A DNA stretch of 64,000 nt from Asterella californica (taxonomy: Eukaryota > Streptophyta > Marchantiopsida > Marchantiales > Aytoniaceae): positions 19,252,001-19,316,000 of the forward strand of contig JAYKYS010000004.1 in NCBI GenBank assembly GCA_036924285.1. Reading direction: 5' to 3'. Under the pieces are notes generated by a model, which was not told the DNA's origin, did not search any database, and saw nothing but the letters and a program-made list of their open reading frames with translations. The first letter of the stretch is position 1. Each line of letters starts with the position of its first letter. Position numbers and translations under genes: made by a program. Of this stretch, positions 58,224-64,000 are shown one piece after another.

Positions 58224-58943
58224 TTTTCTTTTTTATAGTTATCTTTTAAGTGGTATAAGCACACGTGAATATGTATTAGAGTTCGGACGTTGATAAAAAA
58301 CTGTCTTACCCTCCAGACAAGCTAGGTAGTATATATCTCTCGGCATGTTCTTCCTTGAATCACTGACTCGAGTTCTGAAGTTATGCTCCAACAGAAGAGC
58401 AGATATTGTTCCTTCCAGTAAACTCAGAGTACATCCTTTTCATGTACTGATTGATCGAGTTAGACATTCATTATGTCTGGAAGATCAGGATCCAATGGAA
58501 CTTCTGGTGCTCAATCGAGCTCTGTTCGTTCCACTACACCCTCATCTTCTTCACACTTAGATACCAATTGCAAATCGTTATGGGATTCGCCGTCAAGCGG
58601 AGAGCGAAGGGACAGTCAGACGATGTGGCGACCAATGACGACTACTTCCCAACCGTCCCAACTAGCATTCGTTGGTTATTCTTGTTTTCTTGCTTCTCTC
58701 GAGTAGCTTCAGCAGTGAGAATTAGGCACCATCTAGAAACTGGCAACGAAGTCCAAGATACCGTAAACCACGGCCTGTCCATGAATTGCGATCCACGCAC
58801 GATTTAACTGAAAAGCCAAGATCGGATCTTTGTCTACGATTCAACATGAAATTAACCAACGTCAAGCTTGGTTGCAGGAATGCTTATTAGTGCTTACACT
58901 TGCTTGCATGCTTCGCCGTCTTCCCGTCTTGGTTCAGCGTGTC

Positions 58944-59248
58944 GTGTCAACGCTAACCTCGACTTCGACTGATATCAATGTCAGCGCTAACGTCTGACTT
59001 CGACTAATATCAAACTGCAGGATGCGCTCACGTGTTGCAGCGAAGCGAAGCATGCGAGCAAGTCTCGCAAGTGTAAGACTGATAGGCATTCCTGCGAGCA
59101 AGTCTCCCAAGTGTACAAAAATCCGATCTGACTGCGTAAGACTGATAGACATTCCTGCTTTCTTCACCACCATTGCGCTTGTCGTCATGGTTTAGCGTTC
59201 CGTGTCAGCTCTAACCTCGACTTCGACTGATATCGAACTGCAGGATAT
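58944..59248. repeat. Compound repeat cluster
   Basis: A unit CTAACCTCGACTTCGACTGATATC occurs at 58944-58976, 58981-59023 (variant) and 59202-59248, the last two followed by AACTGCAGGAT. Between them GCGAGCAAGTCTC-CAAGTGTA...AGACTGATAG-CATTCCT occurs twice (59054-59093 and 59094-59156), the second with about 23 extra bases. The pattern suggests stepwise local duplication. Confidence 0.8.
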
Positions 59249-59570
59249 CGATAAGTTGATAGATGATGTGCAAAGTATGGGTTGTGGAAGAATGGCAATT
59301 TATTTATTGTAGAACGGCAGCTTTAAGGTGGTAGAAACCGAGATAATCCTTCTGCTGAAGTCAGATAAGCTTGGATGGACGATGGATTTTGGTCAGTGAT
59401 CTAGATGAAGAGCTGCGTTCTTGAGCCGCAAAAGCGCTCACATATTATTGTGTTGCCGTTTTCTTTTTCTTTCTTTTAACACCTTTTGACTCTGATCTGA
59501 TATTCGGTAATCCTTTGCAACTACATCCTGAGGAGGTTCTCAAACTGATATTCGGTGGAGTTCGTAATCC

Positions 59571-59805
59571 TGTTAAAGAAGTAAACCAAGTGAATACTCT
59601 TCACTGTACAAGTTATGTCAGTAAAGGATCAGTCGACTCATCATCTCCCAAGAGGGGGTTGTTATATACTCTAACCTATGGACTGAGGTTAGTCATTAGT
59701 CAGTTACTAGACATAGAGATGTGCCTATAAATGTGACTATAGAAGTGACTGTAGAGATGACTATAGATGTGACTATAGACTAGAGACTAGACATTATCTT
59801 TAACA
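59571..59805 (-). repeat. Copia 3' LTR, 235 bp
   Basis: Plus-strand ends TGTTAAAGA and TCTTTAACA form a 9-bp inverted terminal repeat. A TATA box (GAGTATATAAC on minus) lies inside. The beginning holds imperfect 12-base repeats (TGACTATAGATG-like, about 59729-59795). The polypurine tract abuts the upper end. The outer flank is GGATT on minus; the matching target duplication would lie past the window end with the 5' LTR. Confidence 0.85.
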
Positions 59806-59818
59806 CCCCCTCTTAATG
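59806..59818 (-). other. Polypurine tract of the copia element
   Basis: CATTAAGAGGGGG on minus, directly before the TGTTAAAG start of the LTR. Confidence 0.85.
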
Positions 59819-59844
59819 TCAGTGGTACTGAATATACACCAAGT

Positions 59845-62800
59845 TCAAGTCTCAATTTTTTGAAACCTGTCTGAAGACAAAGGCTTGGTGAATATATCAG
59901 CAGTTTGGTCATCAGTTGTTACCCATTGAGTAACAACCTCTCCCGAAATTATTTTCTCCCTGATGAAGTGGACTTGCACTTCAATGTGCTTTGTTCTAGC
60001 ATGATGCACTGGATTTTTCACCAATGCTATTGCACTCATGCTATCAGTCCAGATTACTGTTGGAGTGTCTTGGTTGACACCTACATCCTCCAACATCCAT
60101 CTTAGCCAAATGGCCTCTCGTGCTGCATTACACAGGCCACGATATTCTGCTTCAGAGGAGGATAAAGCAATAGTTGGCTGCTTTTTACACTGCCAAGTGA
60201 TGGCACCTCCTCCCAGCATAAATGCGAATCCAGACATTGATTTACGATCTGTAGAATCACCTGCCCAATCAGCATCTGTAAATCCAACAAGTCCAAGTGA
60301 CTTATCTGAGCCCATAGCTGGTAGTTCCCCTGAGGTAGCGCAAAACTCTCTTTGCTGCCCTCATATGCATAAGTGTGGGAGACTCCATATTCTGACTGAG
60401 TTTGCTGACTGCAAACGAAATTTCTGGTCTTGTAGTGACAGCCAGATAAATTAATTTCCCAATCAGCTTCCTGAACTCTGTTGCATCTGCCTGCTCATCA
60501 TCAACAGAAGAACTTTGCCACTCCTTTGAGATAACCATAGGAGTAGGCGCAGGCTTGCACTTCTCCATCTGGAAATCCTGAAGTATACTTTCTGTATACC
60601 TTGCCTGAGAGAGGTATAACATTTCGTTGTGTTCCAGAAACTGAACTCCAAGACAAAAGTTGAGAAGTCCTAGATCCTTCATATCAAACTCTTGCATTAA
60701 AGCTTGCTGAATCTTCTTTACTCCTCCTTGATTACTTCCGGATATTATCAGGTCATCCACGTACAGTAATAGTAAGACAATACCTTGAGAAGTAATCAAA
60801 ACATAAAAGTTTGGATCACCTCTTGTAGGAGAGAAGCCTTGCTGTTTCAAGAAGGTGTCGATTCTTGTGTACCAAGCTCTTGGAGCTTGTTTGAGGCCAT
60901 ATAATGCCTTGTGCAACTTGCACACTAACTGTTCACCTCCTTGACGAACAAAACCAGGTGGTTGCTGCAAGTAGATATCTTCTTCAAGAATGCCATTAAG
61001 GAATGCATTCTTAACATCCATTTGTAGACACTTCCAACCATGTTGTTTTGCAAGAGCACAAAGAACTCGGATAGAGTTAAGTTTTACCACAGGTGTGAAA
61101 GTCTCTTGAAAATCTTCTCCTGCAGTCTGCAAATAACCTTTTGCAACAAGGCGAGCCTTGTATCTCTCAATAGTTCCATCCGCATGCCTCTTGATCTTAT
61201 AAACCCACTTACAGCCAAGTGCTTTCCTGTTTGCTGGAAGAGGTACTAGGCTCCAGGTTGCATTTTTGAGCAATGCATCATATTCTTCCTGCATAGCACG
61301 TCTCCAGTGATCCTTACTGAAAGCTTCCTCGAATGTAATAGTCTCTCCATCACCTTGAGCTTCAGCCATGAGAATATAATCCTCTAGCCTTGCAGGAACC
61401 TTTCTTGTTCTGATAGGTCTCCTTGGTTGGGTAGCAAGATTCGAATCTGGAGTAGGCTGATGAATGAGAGGCGAATCTGCTGTAGTTGGACCTGATTCAG
61501 TAAGCTCAACTTGTGTGGGTGGTGTAGGAGGTGGTTCTAGTTGAGCTTGAGGTTCTTCTTCATGGATCTCTGAAGTAGGTGTATGAATTGAGAGCGGTGG
61601 CAGGTCAGAAAGTTGGTGTTGTGAGTTTCGAGATGAAGGGTCCTCTAAAAACACTACATCTCGACTGATGATGATCTTTCTTGCAGCACTCAATAGCCTA
61701 TATCCCTTTTCTCTTGCTGGATATCCTATGAATGTACAGATCTGGGATCTATCATCAAACTTTTGCAGTAATTTTCGAGGAGTTGAAACATATGCTTTAC
61801 ATCCAAAAATTCGAAGATTAGAGAGGTCTGGTTTCTTCCCTGTGAAAGCTTCGAATGGAGTTTTGTTGTTCATAGCATTTGTTGGACTTCTGTTGAGAAG
61901 GTAGACCGCAGTATTGACAGCTTCAGCCCAAAGATCTTTTGGAAGATCTTGCTCAAGAAGTAGACTTCTTGCCATCTCCACAACAGTTCTGTTTTTCCTT
62001 TCAACAACTCCATTTTGCTGAGGCGTGTAAGCTGTAGTCAACTGCCGCAGTATCCCCTTCTCAGCGAAATATTGATCAGCTGCCTTGGAAGTGAATTCTC
62101 CTCCTCTATCACTTCGTAGCTGCTTCACTTGCTGCCCAGTCTGTCTTTCCACCATGTTAACAAGCTGTTGAAGATTCGAGAGTGCTTCAGAGTTTCTTAA
62201 GAGGAAGAAAACCCAAATGTATCTCGAGAAGTCATCAACAACAAGCATAAAGTACTTAGAACCTCCAAGCGATATGGTCTCAGTAGGTCCACAGAGATCT
62301 GTATGTAACAGCTGAAGGATATCTGTTGCCCTTGTTGCAGTAGTCTTAAAGAACTTCCTTCGAGTTTGTTTAGACCTGAGACAAACTTCACACGGGGTGT
62401 TTACAGGGGCGAGTTTGGAAACACCAAGTGCTAAGTTATCATGAAACAACTTCTGCATTCTCTGATAGTGTAAATGTCCAAGTCGTAGATGCCATAACTG
62501 GCTCGTCTCTGTTACAGCAGCAAGAACTGGAGCTACCAAGGGTAAGGCTTGTAACTCATACAAGTGGCCAACCTTCAGCCCTGTAGCTACTACAGATCCT
62601 TGGTCAAGAATTGAACATCCTTGTGCATCGAATGACAGTTGAAATCCGTTTGCAGCAAGTTTATCAACACTCAGGAGATTATGCACTACACCAAGTACAA
62701 ACCAGACACCTCCAATGATTCTTATCTGACCTGAAGGTAGCTTAATACGAATGTTACCTTCTCCCTGGACTTGGTAGCCCTTACCATCTCCTAGTCGAAT

Positions 62801-63796
62801 CTCTGGTCCATTAAGAGGATGAAAGTCTTGAAACCACTCCTTCTTTGTGGTGATATGATTTGAAGCTCCAGAATCAATCCACCATTGTTGGTCATGTGTG
62901 TCTGTGTACATGGCAGTAAAGAACAGCTTCTCTTCGTGATCAGTTGTCTGTACGAAGTTACCTCTGTTGTTAGTGTTGGAACGCTGATCAAATGCCTTCT
63001 TCCTGCACTCATAGGCGAAATGACCACGTTTCTTACAGTAGTTACAGTTTCCAGATTTTGGTTTGCTGGAGTTGTGCTCTGAGTCACGTTTGTTGAACTT
63101 GCCTCTCTTGTTGTCCCAATGCTCCTTTTGTTTGGATTGCGAGTCTTGAGTTCTACCCCGCTTATGATCTCTCTTCTTGGAGAAGAAAGCTGCATTAGTA
63201 GTTGTAGTTGATTGAGTTGACTTGGTTTCGATATTCATTGCTTCTTGTAAAGCTAATGTTTGGAGTTCTTCAAATGAGACAGGCTCCTTACGAACATCAA
63301 CTGCTTTGATGAAGTGCTCATACGGTTCTGGTAAGCTCTGGAGCACTATAAGCACCAAGTCGTCCTCATCTATATCTCCACCCAGATTCTTCAGTTGTTG
63401 TAGCAACCCTTTGACAGTATTGAAGTGCTCTTCGAGTGAGATGCCTGCAACCATCTACAAAGTGTTTAACTTTCTGCGTAGCATTCTCTTCCTCCCTCGA
63501 GCAGCTCCTTCGTGCTTCTTGGTGAAAGTATCCCAAGCATCTTTAGAGGTTTTAGCCTCCAATATATCCATGATTTCCGAGTCTTTAATTGTCATCTTGA
63601 TGATGGCAAGTGCTTGTTGATTGTTCCAAGCTTTGACAGCAGCTGGTGAATCGATAGGTCTTTCTTCTTCACCCAACACTATGTCCCATAAGTCGTAGTT
63701 CTGAAAAATGGCTTGAACCTTGAAGCACCATACTGGATAGTTGGTGCTATCCAACTTATGATGATCATGAAGTAGGTTATCACTAACGTTAGTCAT
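59845..63796 (-). mobile_element. Nearly intact Ty1-copia gag-pol
   Basis: Reading down minus from ATG 63796: gag (YPVWCFKVQAIFQNYDLWDIV), a single TAG at 63457-63455 that interrupts an otherwise continuous frame, the rest of gag and a CCHC zinc knuckle at 63046-63005. The protease is WWIDSGASNHIT (DSG at 62875-62867), followed by the HHCC region (LWHLRLGHLH...CEVCLRSK). The integrase core has HTDLCGP, RSDRGGEF and YTPQQNGVVERKNR. RT has ARLVAKGYLQ and YVDD at 60763-60752. Near 60315-60302 a frameshift separates RT from RNase H (GFTDADWAGD, SSSEAEYRG, HHARTKHIEVQVHFIREK). The final stop is at 59845. About 1,320 codons in total. With only one nonsense codon and one shift, it is the youngest element here. 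Autonomy is lost unless the stop is read through or a helper copy exists. Confidence 0.95.
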
Positions 63797-64000
63797 CGAT
63801 CGAAAGTAAAGTAGGTGGGAAAAATCTGGAACTCCTCAAAGTGGTTGTGGAGGTGGAAGTAGTGTCTATATTGTAATCCTCTGCAGTCTCGTCCTGCACG
63901 GCAAAAATCTCAGAAATGCGAAAAATGATCGTTAAGGCCTTCAAAAGTGTAGTCAAAGATCCGTTGACCGAAGGTTCCCCAAAGTGCAACTTCCTTATAC
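63797..64000 (-). other. Copia 5' leader, cut by window end
   Basis: About 200 bases upstream of the gag ATG on minus. No LTR copy or primer binding site is present, so the 5' LTR lies beyond 64000. Confidence 0.6.

Overview
The window looks like nuclear DNA of a land plant. It has a BTB/POZ-NPH3 family gene (a plant-specific family), a eukaryotic tRNA-Asp(GUC), and many Ty1-copia and Ty3-gypsy retrotransposon remains. One gypsy class has the reverse transcriptase and integrase style that I associate with bryophyte and fungal elements. A bryophyte such as a liverwort would fit, but the sequence alone does not prove the species.

Layout. 1-2.5 kb: truncated copia pseudogene (+). 2.6-4.1 kb: decayed Pif1/Helitron-type helicase (+) running into a second copia scrap. 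4.1-9.8 kb: gene-bearing island with the NPH3-family gene on the minus strand. This gene has a single coding exon, an inferred 5'UTR intron, a TATA box and upstream ORFs. 9.8-13.3 kb: no recognisable gene. 13.3-16.4 kb: the 5' end of a copia element (LTR, primer binding site, gag start) on minus, an inverted second LTR fragment, and a decayed gypsy gag/RT. 16.8-17.2 kb: an unidentified reading frame broken by one stop. 18.8-23.1 kb: a degenerate copia (+) that carries its own 401-bp insertion.

24.4-37.4 kb is a nest. A gypsy element on minus is framed by two same-orientation LTRs (24379-24707 and 36897-37352) with a candidate 5-bp target duplication. Inside lie a second gypsy fragment, a second copy of the 18.8-23.1 kb copia family with its 3' LTR, and an insertion encoding a coiled-coil, gag-like protein that I cannot name (32.5-34.0 kb). 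This last is the best candidate here for something undescribed.

37.4-59.5 kb is mostly AT-rich and gene-poor. It holds a dispersed repeat family with a conserved CCTAACC/GGTTAGG hairpin, a perfect recent tandem duplication, a putative two-exon gene for a small coiled-coil protein (46.0-48.0 kb, with TATA box) and the tRNA-Asp gene. 59.6-63.8 kb is the youngest-looking mobile element: a nearly intact Ty1-copia gag-pol on minus with a well-defined 235-bp 3' LTR, disabled by one nonsense codon and one frameshift. Its 5' LTR lies beyond the window.

There are probably only two or three host genes. All homology statements come from motifs recognised by eye; no database search was possible.
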